The notes: generated from the sequence alone by a model not told the origin. A stretch of DNA of 64,000 nucleotides from Thermaerobacter sp. PB12/4term (GCF_003403315.2 NZ_CP048407.1:1798001-1862000), one strand, 5' to 3'; positions 52,478-60,722 are shown, counted from the first letter of the stretch. Numbers and translations are program-made.

Positions 52478-55400
52478 TTGGCCAGCGAGATCCTATCGCC
52501 GATCCAGGGCGCGGCCCCCCAGCCGGGGGCCGCGCTGGGTGCCGGCATACGGCCCGGCGCCCCGGCCCGGCCGGCCTCGTCCTTCTGGCTGGGCGTCAAC
52601 TACTGGGCCAGCGGCCAGGGGGTGGCCATGTGGCAAGACTGGCAGCCTGAGGCCATCGCCGCCGAACTCCGGGCTCTGGCCGCAGCCGGCTGCCGGGTGG
52701 TCCGGTTCTTCCTCAGGTGGGTCCACTTCCAGCCTGAAGAGGACCGCGTGGACCCCACCGCCCTGGCCCGGCTCAAGGCCTTTTGCGACCTGGCCCATGG
52801 GGTCGGCCTGGCCGTCATCCCCACCTTTTTCACCGGCCACATGAGCGGAGAGAACTGGGACGTGCCGTGGCGGCGGGGTCGCTGCCCCTACACCGACCCG
52901 GCCATGCTGCGGGCCCAGGTGCGCCTGATCCGGGCCGTGGCCGAGGCCATCGGGCACCACCCCGCGCTGCTGGCCTGGGATCTGGCCAACGAGCCGGACA
53001 TCTTCGCCCGGCCGCCCTCCCCCGACGCCGGCTGGCTGTGGTGCCGGCTGCTCTACCGGGAGCTCAAGGCCGTCACCCCCTGGGTACCGGTGACCCTGGG
53101 GATCCACGTGGCCTCCCTTGTGGACGACTGCGGCTTCCGGCCTGCCGACGTGGCCGAAGCGGCGGACTTCCTCTGCATGCACCTCTACCCCATCTACTCG
53201 CCCTGGTGCCCCGATCCCGTGGGGACGATCCGGCCCAACCTGCTGGTGCCCTTCGGCGACCGCCTGGTGGCCGCCATGGGGCAACGGCCGGCCCTGGCCG
53301 AGGAGTTCGGCGGGACGACCCTGATGATGTCGCCCGCCCGTCACGGCCGTTACGTCAGTGCCGTGCTGGGCAGCCTGCTCCTCCACGGCAGCATGGGGGC
53401 CGTCGCCTGGTGCGGCCTGGATTTCCGCTGCCAGGAAGACCTGCCATACGACAGCACTCCCTACGAGGTGGCCTTCGGGATCCTGGACGACCAGGGCCGG
53501 CCCAAGCCTGCCGGCGAGGCTTTCCGCCGCTTCGCCCGGCTGCTGGAGCGGCTGCCCGAGGGACTGGTGCCTGCCCCGCGCCCCGCGGCCATCCTGCTGC
53601 CCGAGCGCTATTACGAGAACCAGGACCCCGACATCACGCCGGAGCGCAACTTCGCCGTGCTGTTCAACGCCTTCGTCCTGGCCCGGCGGGCCGGCCTGCC
53701 CGTGGACCTGGTACGCCCCGACGCCGACTGGACCGGTTACAGGCTCCTGATCGTCCCCTGCCTGCCCCGGCGCAACAGCCTGTCCAACCGGACGTGGAAC
53801 CGGCTGCGCCGCTGGGTGGAGCAGGGCGGCACCCTCTACCTCTCCTACGACGGGGCCGCCCTGCCCGGGATGGAGGCCGTCTTCGGCATCCGCATCGAGG
53901 ACGCTTACCCGCGGGAAGCCGTTCACGGGCCGGGCCCGTGGGATCTGGTCCTGGACCTGGACCTGCGGCCGGAGCCGCAGAGCGGCCCGGAGAGGCGGTG
54001 CGGTCCGGAGCCGCGGTGCGGCCCGGGGCCGCGTGGCGGTCCGGAGCCGCGGGGCGGCCTGGAGCCGCAGACCAGCGGCGAGGGCAGCCGGGACGGTGGT
54101 GACCAGGCGGGCGGTCGCGCGGACCGGACCGGCGAGGAGCTCCGCCAAGGCGGCGCTGCGGCGGCCGGCGGCGCTTGTGGTGGTACCCATGGTGGTACCC
54201 GGATCGTCCACCACGGTGCCGCCGCGGCCGGTGACGCCGGCGGGGGCGGCAACGACGCTGGCAACGGCGCCATGGCGGGGGCCCGAAGCGACGGCGGCAT
54301 GGCCTGGGTCGGGAGCGAACCCTGGGACGGTGGCGGCGTTGGGAGCGGCGGGTACCCCCGCGACAGCGGTGGGGCTGCCGCACTGGGGACACTGGCGCAC
54401 TCCGGCCTGCAGCCTGTGGTCCGGCTGATCCCCGCGCCCCGGCCAGCCCCCCGCAAAAGGCTGGTGGCCTCGCCCGCCGGCGCCCGCGTAGCCGGTTGGA
54501 TCCGCCCGGCCCCCGCCACCGGCACAGGCCCAGCGGGTCCGGTGCACCCTCCGGCCGCCGCGGCCCACGGCGGTCACCCCACAGGGCCCCTGGAGGAACC
54601 GGCCGTGTTCGTCCACCGGTATGGGCGGGGATGGGCGGTGCTGGTCACCGACCCCCTGGAATGGATCCTGGCGTGCACGCCCGGCGCCTATGGGAGCGAG
54701 GCCCACGGGAGCAGCGCCTGCGGGAGCAGCGCCTACGGGAGCAGCGCCTACGGGAGCAGCGCCTGCGGAGTCGGCGCCAGCGGGAGCGGTGGCGAACACC
54801 ACGGGCCCGAATACCGCGGGCCCGAACCACACCGCGGGTACGGGAGAAGCCAGGATGGCCCCGGCAGCGAGGGGAGCGCAGGACCCGAGGGCGAAGCGCG
54901 GGCTGAAGCACCCGCAAGCTCTTCCGGCCTCGCCACCGCCGGCCGCACCCGACCGGAACAGGTGTACCGGCTGGCCGCCCGCCTGGCCGGCATCGTCCCT
55001 GAATGGGAGGCCGATCACGCGGATGTGGAGGTGGGGGTTCTGGTCCAGGGTGCTCCGGGCCAGCCCTGGGCCGGCGGACCAGGGCCGGGCAGCCGGGCGA
55101 CCGGAACCGTGCCCGAAAGCCTCCCTCTCAGCGTGCCCGCCCGCTATCTCGTGGTGGTCAGCCACCACCCGCAACCCGTGAGCGTGGTCCTGTCAGGGCT
55201 GGCACCTGCCCGGCTGGTCGACGCCGAAACCGGCGCCACCCTCTACGCCCGCTCGAACGGCCGAAGGCCCGTACCAGCCCCCTGGCCCCGCGCCGCCGTT
55301 CCCGACCCTGGTGCCAGGCCGGCTCCCGGCACCAACTGGGCCGCGGAGGCCCCTCCGGCGGGCGCAGGTGCTCCCTACCCCTTGAGCCATGGCGCGAGCC

Positions 55401-55537
55401 ATGGCGAGGCGGGGCGCTGGCAAACGCCCCCCGTGCGGCTGGAACCGGGCAGCTGGCGGGTGTTTCGCATCGAAGACCTGGACCAGGAGATCCCCCGTTG
55501 CGATCCAGATGTTGCGATCCAGGTTCATCACAGTTGA
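52478..55537 (+). CDS. GH5-like glycoside hydrolase with low-complexity repeat inserts
   Basis: 1019 residues. Residues 35-370 are a TIM barrel with WDLANEPD (acid/base Glu about residue 172) and LAEEFGG (nucleophile Glu about residue 276), as in GH5-like mannanases and glucanases. A beta-galactosidase-type alpha/beta domain (AAILLPERYYENQDPD, LLIVPCLPRRN) follows to about residue 475. Then come 350 residues of Gly/Ser/Ala/Pro-rich sequence with two tandem repeats, interrupted by short folded pieces (VFVHRYGRGWAVLVTDPLEWIL). No signal peptide was seen, so it probably acts inside the cell on imported beta-mannosides. TTG 52478 follows GAGG by eight bases. Confidence 0.8.
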   Translation: MASEILSPIQGAAPQPGAALGAGIRPGAPARPASSFWLGVNYWASGQGVAMWQDWQPEAIAAELRALAAAGCRVVRFFLRWVHFQPEEDRVDPTALARLKAFCDLAHGVGLAVIPTFFTGHMSGENWDVPWRRGRCPYTDPAMLRAQVRLIRAVAEAIGHHPALLAWDLANEPDIFARPPSPDAGWLWCRLLYRELKAVTPWVPVTLGIHVASLVDDCGFRPADVAEAADFLCMHLYPIYSPWCPDPVGTIRPNLLVPFGDRLVAAMGQRPALAEEFGGTTLMMSPARHGRYVSAVLGSLLLHGSMGAVAWCGLDFRCQEDLPYDSTPYEVAFGILDDQGRPKPAGEAFRRFARLLERLPEGLVPAPRPAAILLPERYYENQDPDITPERNFAVLFNAFVLARRAGLPVDLVRPDADWTGYRLLIVPCLPRRNSLSNRTWNRLRRWVEQGGTLYLSYDGAALPGMEAVFGIRIEDAYPREAVHGPGPWDLVLDLDLRPEPQSGPERRCGPEPRCGPGPRGGPEPRGGLEPQTSGEGSRDGGDQAGGRADRTGEELRQGGAAAAGGACGGTHGGTRIVHHGAAAAGDAGGGGNDAGNGAMAGARSDGGMAWVGSEPWDGGGVGSGGYPRDSGGAAALGTLAHSGLQPVVRLIPAPRPAPRKRLVASPAGARVAGWIRPAPATGTGPAGPVHPPAAAAHGGHPTGPLEEPAVFVHRYGRGWAVLVTDPLEWILACTPGAYGSEAHGSSACGSSAYGSSAYGSSACGVGASGSGGEHHGPEYRGPEPHRGYGRSQDGPGSEGSAGPEGEARAEAPASSSGLATAGRTRPEQVYRLAARLAGIVPEWEADHADVEVGVLVQGAPGQPWAGGPGPGSRATGTVPESLPLSVPARYLVVVSHHPQPVSVVLSGLAPARLVDAETGATLYARSNGRRPVPAPWPRAAVPDPGARPAPGTNWAAEAPPAGAGAPYPLSHGASHGEAGRWQTPPVRLEPGSWRVFRIEDLDQEIPRCDPDVAIQVHHS
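53966..54073 (+). repeat. 18-bp in-frame tandem repeat, six units
   Basis: Six units on the pattern GGYCCGGAGCCGCGGTGC inside the GH5-like gene, encoding Gly-Pro-Glu-Pro-Arg-Cys-type hexapeptides. Unit length is a multiple of three, so unit gain or loss keeps the frame. Confidence 0.8.
54686..54790 (+). repeat. 15-bp in-frame tandem repeat, seven units
   Basis: Seven units on the pattern GCCTACGGGAGCAGC inside the same gene, encoding Ala-Tyr/Cys-Gly-Ser-Ser pentapeptides. The middle two units are identical, suggesting recent expansion. Confidence 0.85.
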
Positions 55538-55568
55538 CAGCCAGGTCCGAAGGTACTGAACAGCCCGC

Positions 55569-57566
55569 TCAACGATGACGGACACCCCGGCCGAACTCCC
55601 GGCCGAAGCCGGAGCCGGCGCCGGCGCCCGTCCGGGACAGATACCGGCGGGCGCCGGGCCGGTTCCTCCGGTGAAGCTGGCGGAAGGTCGAAGGATGCCG
55701 CCGTAGCCACAAGGCCAGTTCAACCAGGCTTTGCAGGCTGTGGGCCGGCGCCAGGACGTCGATGTGGGGCAGGGCCACCTGCATGCCCCGGGCCAGCGGT
55801 TCGTAGCGAGGATCCCCCGCCAGGGGGTTCATCCAGACCACGGCCCGCACCCGGCGGCGGCACCAGCGCAAGGCCCGGTCCAGCAGGTCCAGGTTGCCCC
55901 GGTCGAGCCCGTCGCTGATGACCAGCAGCACGGTGTCGGGATCGAGCAAATAGCCGTACCGCTGCGCCAGGGCCCAGAGTCCCTCGCCGAGCCGGGTTCC
56001 GCCGGACCAGTCCACGGTCACCGTCGCGGCCCGGGCCATGGCGATCTCCGGCCGCGGGGTGCGCAGGACAGACGTCAGCCGGGTCAGCCGCGTTCCGAGG
56101 GCGAAGGTTTCCACCCGCCCGCCCTGCTGCTGCAGGCCGTGAAGGAAGTGCAGGAAGAGCTGGCTGTAGACGTCCATCGACCCGGACACGTCCAAGACGG
56201 CGACGAGGCGCAGCTGGCCGGGACGCCGGCGCCGGCGCGGCCAGCGGAACAGGTCGCCCGCCTTGCGGGCCGCCTCCCTGAGGGCACGGCGGCCATCGAT
56301 GGGGCCCTTCCGTGCCCGGACGAACCGGCGAGACGGGCGCGTGGCCAGCCGGCGCCCCAGCTCGCGGGCCGCGGCCATGACCAGGCGGCGGCTGGCGTCG
56401 TCCAGCACATGGACGTCGCGGCGGGTGAGGACAGCCAGGGGGCTGTAGCCCCCGGGGCTTCCTCCTGCCCGTGCCCGCCAGGCGAGGCTGCTGGCTGGCG
56501 CGTCCTCTGACCCGGGGCTGCCTCCCTGGCCGCCGGGTCCCTGGCCGCTCGGCCCCTGGCCGCCCGGCGCCTCGCCTCCCGCACCCGCAGCCGTGGGATC
56601 GTGCCCGCCCGCATCCCGCTGGCCCGGGCCCCGGCTGGGCTCATGCCCTGCGGTGTGCGGGTCATCCGGATTCGGGCTGCCTGCGCCTTGAGCTCCCGAA
56701 CCCCAGCCGCCGCCGGGGGTATCGGGGCCGGGACCGGTGGCGTCACCGCGGGCACCGGGGGCACCGTCCGGCCCCGCCAGGGACACGGTGCCCGCCGGCG
56801 AGAGCAGGACCATGATGAGGTAATCCGCCAGCTCGGCCGGATCGGCCATGAGGTCCGAGCCGTGGGGGTCATATCGATCCCCGGGCCGGCCGGGAAGGGC
56901 GGTGATGTCTGGCACCAAAGGGTCCACCCCGGCCAGGCTGGGGTCATGCACGGGGAAACCTGTCGGCCCGTACGGGGAACCCAGGCCGGGGATGGAGCCG
57001 GGGCCGGCGGCGGCCATTGCCTCGCTGGGCGAGGCTGCGGTTGCGGCGGTTGCACCGGCGGAGGGTACGGTAGCGGCATCTGCGCTGGCGGCAGCTGTGC
57101 CTCCCGCGGTGGCGTTGGCGGACGCGGCGCCGGCCGAGGCCGCGTTGGCGGCAGATGCGCCGGTCAAGTCCGCAACTGACGGGGGCACACCGCTCGGCGG
57201 CTCGCCGTCACCCACCCCCCAGGGGCCACGGGCGGGATCGCCCGGATATCCTGAGGAGCCTGAATCCGCCACCGGGCCTGCCTGCCCCGGGCGCCGGCGG
57301 GCCAGCCATTCGGGCAACCGCCGGTTCACCGGTTCACCCCAGAAGAAGGCATCAAGCGCCCGCTCCACGACAGCCAGGTGCTCGGGCCGGCGGGCCAGGA
57401 CCACCCGCAAGGCCGCTCGCACTTCCGCCGGATCCTCAAGGTCCACGTGCTCGAGCGCAGCGAGGACGTTGACCGCGTCGGCCGGGCTCGTGGGAACTCC
57501 CGCGGCCCGCAAGCGACGCACCAGGTGGATCACGTGGTCCCGCAAGGTCTTGGACGGCGCCTCCAA
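55569..57566 (-). CDS. CoxE-like VWA-domain protein with long disordered middle
   Basis: 665 residues. The N-terminus (HVIHLVRRLRAAGVPTSPADAVNVLAALEHVDLEDPAEVRAAL) and the C-terminal VWA domain (LVAVLDVSGSMDVYSQLFLHFL with the MIDAS Asp-x-Ser-x-Ser, WSGGTRLGEGLWAL, LLVISDGLDRG) match CoxE-type proteins. About 280 residues of Ala/Gly/Pro-rich sequence separate them. With a MoxR ATPase, such proteins mature CO dehydrogenase-like enzymes; the MoxR gene at 45369 is a candidate partner. The TTG start follows GGGGGGATGA. It is the last ordinary gene before the CRISPR leader. Confidence 0.85.
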   Translation of the reverse strand: MEAPSKTLRDHVIHLVRRLRAAGVPTSPADAVNVLAALEHVDLEDPAEVRAALRVVLARRPEHLAVVERALDAFFWGEPVNRRLPEWLARRRPGQAGPVADSGSSGYPGDPARGPWGVGDGEPPSGVPPSVADLTGASAANAASAGAASANATAGGTAAASADAATVPSAGATAATAASPSEAMAAAGPGSIPGLGSPYGPTGFPVHDPSLAGVDPLVPDITALPGRPGDRYDPHGSDLMADPAELADYLIMVLLSPAGTVSLAGPDGAPGARGDATGPGPDTPGGGWGSGAQGAGSPNPDDPHTAGHEPSRGPGQRDAGGHDPTAAGAGGEAPGGQGPSGQGPGGQGGSPGSEDAPASSLAWRARAGGSPGGYSPLAVLTRRDVHVLDDASRRLVMAAARELGRRLATRPSRRFVRARKGPIDGRRALREAARKAGDLFRWPRRRRRPGQLRLVAVLDVSGSMDVYSQLFLHFLHGLQQQGGRVETFALGTRLTRLTSVLRTPRPEIAMARAATVTVDWSGGTRLGEGLWALAQRYGYLLDPDTVLLVISDGLDRGNLDLLDRALRWCRRRVRAVVWMNPLAGDPRYEPLARGMQVALPHIDVLAPAHSLQSLVELALWLRRHPSTFRQLHRRNRPGARRYLSRTGAGAGSGFGREFGRGVRHR

Positions 57567-57757
57567 GGGATCATCCCCCCAGCCATGTTTCCGGTGATGC
57601 TTTCGGCGATCCTTTCGGCGATGTCTTCGGCGCTCTTTTCGGGGCTGGTCCGCAGGACCGGCTTGTTATGCAGCGGTTTCCGGTTGTTCGTGCAGCCGCG
57701 CCCGTAGGTGTTTCTGTAACCGTTGCCGCAGTCATTGTCCACCTACCCTAATGTTTT

Positions 57758-57799
57758 CTGTCGACCTCCGAACTCCCCCAAACCCCTGGAGGTCGACAG
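57758..57799. promoter_or_regulatory. 12-bp perfect inverted repeat at the distal edge of the CRISPR leader
   Basis: CTGTCGACCTCC and GGAGGTCGACAG are perfect complements with an 18-base loop. TTTT precedes the left arm and TTTTT follows the right arm by about 11 bases. It may insulate the array as a terminator or serve as a protein site in the leader. Role unknown. Confidence 0.5.
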
Positions 57800-57944
57800 C
57801 AGGACCCACGTTTTTCCACCCCTTTGCCAGCAAGGCTTCGTCGCCTATTTGCATACATGAGGACCCAGTTGACCATTTTCTGGATCGACAGCACTGCCGT
57901 CGGTGAAGCCAAGAAGGACAAGGCTTCGGCGGGGCGAATAACGG
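57800..57944 (+). promoter_or_regulatory. CRISPR leader
   Basis: About 145 bp, AT-richer than its surroundings, next to the first repeat on the side expected from repeat polarity (native repeats end in GAAAC at the 3' side). A weak promoter pair, TTGCCA (57824-57829), 16 bases, TATTTG (57846-57851), could drive the precursor RNA. No coding frame is supported. Confidence 0.5.
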
Positions 57945-58247
57945 GTTTGTAGGGTACCTATGACTCGGGTTTGACATCGCGGCGCCACCCGCCAGGGAGA
58001 GGGGCGCTGTGTTTGTAGGGTACCTATGACTCGGGTTTGACCGGCCGCATCCGCTGGCAAAGCGGATCAAGGTCAGCAACAAGTTTGTAGGGTACCTATG
58101 ACTCGGGTTTGACTTGTGCACGCCCGCGACGATGTGCTCGCCCTCGTGGGTTTGTAGGGTACCTATGACTCGGGTTTGACGCGACCTGAACGACGGATGG
58201 CAGCGGGGCCTCCGATGTTTGTAGGGTACCTATGACTCGGGTTTGAC
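57945..58247 (+). CRISPR. Leader-side CRISPR segment with hybrid CRISPR/IS repeats, 5 repeats, 4 spacers
   Basis: Five identical 31-bp repeats at 57945-57975, 58011-58041, 58083-58113, 58150-58180 and 58217-58247, with spacers of 35, 41, 36 and 36 bp. Each repeat is GTTTGTAGGGTACCTATGA followed by CTCGGGTTTGAC. The first 19 bases are the native repeat's 5' part; the last 12 equal the left end of the insertion sequence that begins at 58236, inside the fifth repeat. After base 31 each copy diverges from the IS, so only these 12 bases were copied. Native repeats downstream end in GGGATCGAAAC instead. The last eight bases, which form the crRNA 5' handle, change from ATCGAAAC to GGTTTGAC. Confidence 0.95.
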
Positions 58248-58365
58248 CGTTGACGGCCCTGCTTGGTGCCACGCCGCCCCAGGAACCCGCATGAATCAAG
58301 GGGTTTCCATGGGGCGGCGGTTCTTTTGGGTCAAAAGTGTAGTGCCACGTGTATTCGGGAAACAC

Positions 58366-58394
58366 TTGTATGGTAAGCACGAACATGCTATGAT
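58366..58394 (+). promoter_or_regulatory. Transposase promoter, TTGTAT-17-TATGAT
   Basis: TTGTAT at 58366-58371 and TATGAT at 58389-58394 are 17 bases apart, close to consensus. The -10 element ends nine bases before the ATG at 58404, so the transcript would be nearly leaderless. Confidence 0.55.
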
Positions 58395-58403
58395 GGTTGT
58401 GCC

Positions 58404-60021
58404 ATGTTCATCCGCCAGAAGACCTTCAAGAACAAAGACGGCTCCACCCGCACCTACCTCCAGCTCGTCGAGAGCGTGCGCCAGGGCGGCCGCGTCCGCC
58501 AGCGGGTGGTCGCCACCCTGGGCCGGCTGGAGGATCTTCAGGACGGCCGCCTCGATGCCCCTCATCGAGAACCTGGCCCGCTTCTCCCAGAGCACCTGGC
58601 GTCGGCTCGAAGAACAGGCCGAACGTCTGAACGTCCGCTGGTCCAAGCAGTGGGGACCGGCCCTGATCTTCGAGCGCCTCTGGCAGGAGGCAGAGCTGGA
58701 CAAGGCCTTCGCCGCCCTGCTCGAAGACCGCCAGCTTGCCTTCGATGTCGCCGAGGCCGTCTTCACCATGGTGCTCAACCGCCTCACCGACCCCTGCTCC
58801 AAGCGCGGCCTGGTGCGCCAGTGGCTGCAGGGCGTCTACCGGCCCCAGGCAGAGCAGTTGGAACTGCACCACTACTACCGGGCCCTGGATGTGTTGGCCG
58901 AGCACAAGGAGGCGATCGAGGATCGCCTCTTCGCCCGGGCTCGCGACCTGTTCTGGACCGAGGTCGACGTGGTGATGTGGGACTGTACATCCAGCTACTT
59001 CGAAGGCCGAGGGCCGGAGGGGTTGGCTGCCTACGGCTATTCCCGCGACAAACGCCCGGACCGGCCCCAGCTGGTGGTGGGCGTGCTCATGACCCGGGAC
59101 GGCTACCCCATCGCCCACGAGGTCTTCCCGGGCGATACCGCCGACAAGGCGACCGTGGCGACCGTGCTGGATGCCCTCAAGCGGCGCTTTCACCTGCGCC
59201 GGGTGATCTTCGTGGCCGACCGGGGCATGGTCAGCCGTCCGATCCTGCGGGCCATCGAGGAGGCCGGGATGGAGTACATCGTCGGCATGCCCCTGCGTCG
59301 GCACCGGGCGGCCGAGGCGGTCTTGAGCCAGCCGGGACGGTATCGCAAGGTGAACAAACAACTCCAGATCAAGCAGGTGACCCACCAAGGCCAGCGCTAC
59401 ATCCTCTGCCACAACCCCCTGCAGGCCGAGCACGACCGCCAGGCCCGGGAGGCGGTGCTCGCGCACCTGAAGCAGCGGATCGAGCGCGGCCAAGCCAAGG
59501 ATCTCCTGCGGAACCGCCTCGTGGCCCGTTACCTCAAGGCCCTGCCCCAGGGCGCGTTGGTGGTGAACACCGACGCCGTCAAGCGAGCCACCCGCTACGA
59601 TGGGAAGTACCTGCTGCGCACCAACACCGACCTGGAACCGGAGGCGGTGGTCCGCGCCTACAAGGATCTCTGGCGGGTCGAGCGCGCCTTCCGCACCCTC
59701 AAGTCCGCCCTGGACTTGCGGCCGATGTTCCACTGGACGGAGCGGCGGGTCCGGGGGCACGTCATGGTCTGTTTCCTGGCGCTGGTGCTGGAGAGCCTGT
59801 TGTTGCGCAAGCTCCGCCAGCAAAACCCCGAGGCGAGCTACGAGGACGTGCTGAGCGACCTCGCCCAGCTCCATGCCGTGGCGGTGGAACTCGACGGCGA
59901 GACCTACCTCACCCGGACCGAGCTGGTGGGCCAAGCCTACGAAGCCTTCAAAGCCGTAGGTCTGCGGCCGCCGGCGCGGGTGCAGCCGATGCCACGTCCC
60001 GCCACGACCCCCGCCGGGTAG
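58404..60021 (+). pseudogene. IS1634-family transposase, frameshifted
   Basis: The frame starting at ATG 58404 (MFIRQKTFKNKDGSTRTYLQ) gives the family's N-terminus to residue 52 (QDGRLDA). It then needs a shift of one base at a CCCC run (58558-58561) to continue as LIENLARFSQSTWRRLEEQ through to the TAG at 60019-60021, about 538 residues in all. DDE residues are visible as VVMWDCTSSYF, FVADRGMVS and LWRVERAFRTLKSAL. One extra C explains the break. A +1 programmed shift or a sequencing error cannot be excluded, but a dead transposase is the simplest reading. Confidence 0.8.
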
Positions 60022-60101
60022 TGTAGTGGTACGCAGTCCCCGTGTGCCCAAGAAAGCCTTGTGTTTCAAGGGTTCTCAAGGATCACGGTGTCAAAGTCGA
60101 G

Positions 60102-60624
60102 TATGAGGGATCGAAACATCGGGCACTCGGGCCACGGCCAACGCTGGTGCGGTCGGTTTGTAGGGTACCTATGAGGGATCGAAACTACTGCGGCCACACT
60201 GGCCGTGTCAAGCTGGCTGTCGTTTGTAGGGTACCTATGAGGGATCGAAACGAAGGGATGGATGCCTCTCGTTCATGCGTGGTACGCGTTTGTAGGGTAC
60301 CTATGAGGGATCGAAACTGGCCCATGGGGCTGGTGGTGAAGATGCCCCAGCCCCGCGTTTGTAGGGTACCTATGAGGGATCGAAACAACGCCTCCGCATT
60401 GAGCGGGTCGAGGCCGTCCGAGCGTTTGTAGGGTACCTATGAGGGATCGAAACCGCAGGTCGATGAGCGTATCTCGCAGCGACTCATTCTGTTTGTAGGG
60501 TACCTATGAGGGATCGAAACCGGGAGTACGCGGAGTGGGCCGCCTTTTATGCGGCCGGTTTGTAGGGTACCTATGAGGGATCGAAACCCATCGCAGAGCG
60601 TCACCTCCCAATTGTCATCGCCGG
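60102..60624 (+). CRISPR. Older CRISPR segment with native 30-bp repeats, 7 full repeats plus one split repeat
   Basis: A 16-bp repeat remnant (60102-60117, TATGA plus GGGATCGAAAC) is the right half of the repeat split by the IS. Full repeats follow at 60156, 60222, 60288, 60357, 60424, 60491 and 60558, each 30 bp: GTTTGTAGGGTACCTATGA then GGGATCGAAAC. Spacers are 38, 36, 36, 39, 37, 37 and 37 bp, and one more spacer-length stretch (60588-60624, 37 bp) ends where the IS21-like element begins. The repeat resembles type I-B/III repeats ending in GAAAC, read left to right. No cas gene is in the window. Confidence 0.95.
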
Positions 60625-60722
60625 TGTTAAACTGACCCGGGATCGCCGGGTAAGAATTGACCCACCCCCCAGCAAAGACACCTTCCAAATCCAGCCACGG
60701 AGCGGGAGGTGTCCTCGGCAAC

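Larger units (their letters stand above)
58236..60101 (+). mobile_element. IS1634-like insertion sequence inside a CRISPR repeat
   Basis: A 1866-bp element. Its ends form an imperfect inverted repeat: CTCGGGTTTGAC on the left and, read inward on the other strand, CTCGACTTTGAC on the right (10 of 12 match). It is flanked by the 5-bp target duplication TATGA (58231-58235 and 60102-60106). Removing the element and one TATGA rebuilds exactly the 30-bp native CRISPR repeat. Size, end sequence and transposase fit the IS1634 branch of the IS4-like DDE elements. The transposase frame is broken by one base. Confidence 0.9.

Noticed and set aside
57530-57742. A 70-codon minus-strand frame starting at GTG 57742, with a less biased composition than its surroundings
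   Set aside because: It overlaps the start of the CoxE-like gene, has only a weak ribosome site and matches no family known to me; a possible small protein, but not supported enough to list.
57945-58247. Reading the leader-side segment as an unrelated second CRISPR array
   Set aside because: The shared first 19 bases, the exact match of the last 12 bases to the IS end, and the TATGA duplication make an IS-derived hybrid much more likely.
57732-58386. Frames with repeated peptides such as TRVIGTLQT and SHRYPTN across the CRISPR arrays
   Set aside because: They are translations of the CRISPR repeats on the opposite strand, not proteins.
58243-58557. An upstream extension of the transposase frame from 58243
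   Set aside because: It starts inside the IS end and the hybrid repeat; the family N-terminus lies in the other frame from 58404.
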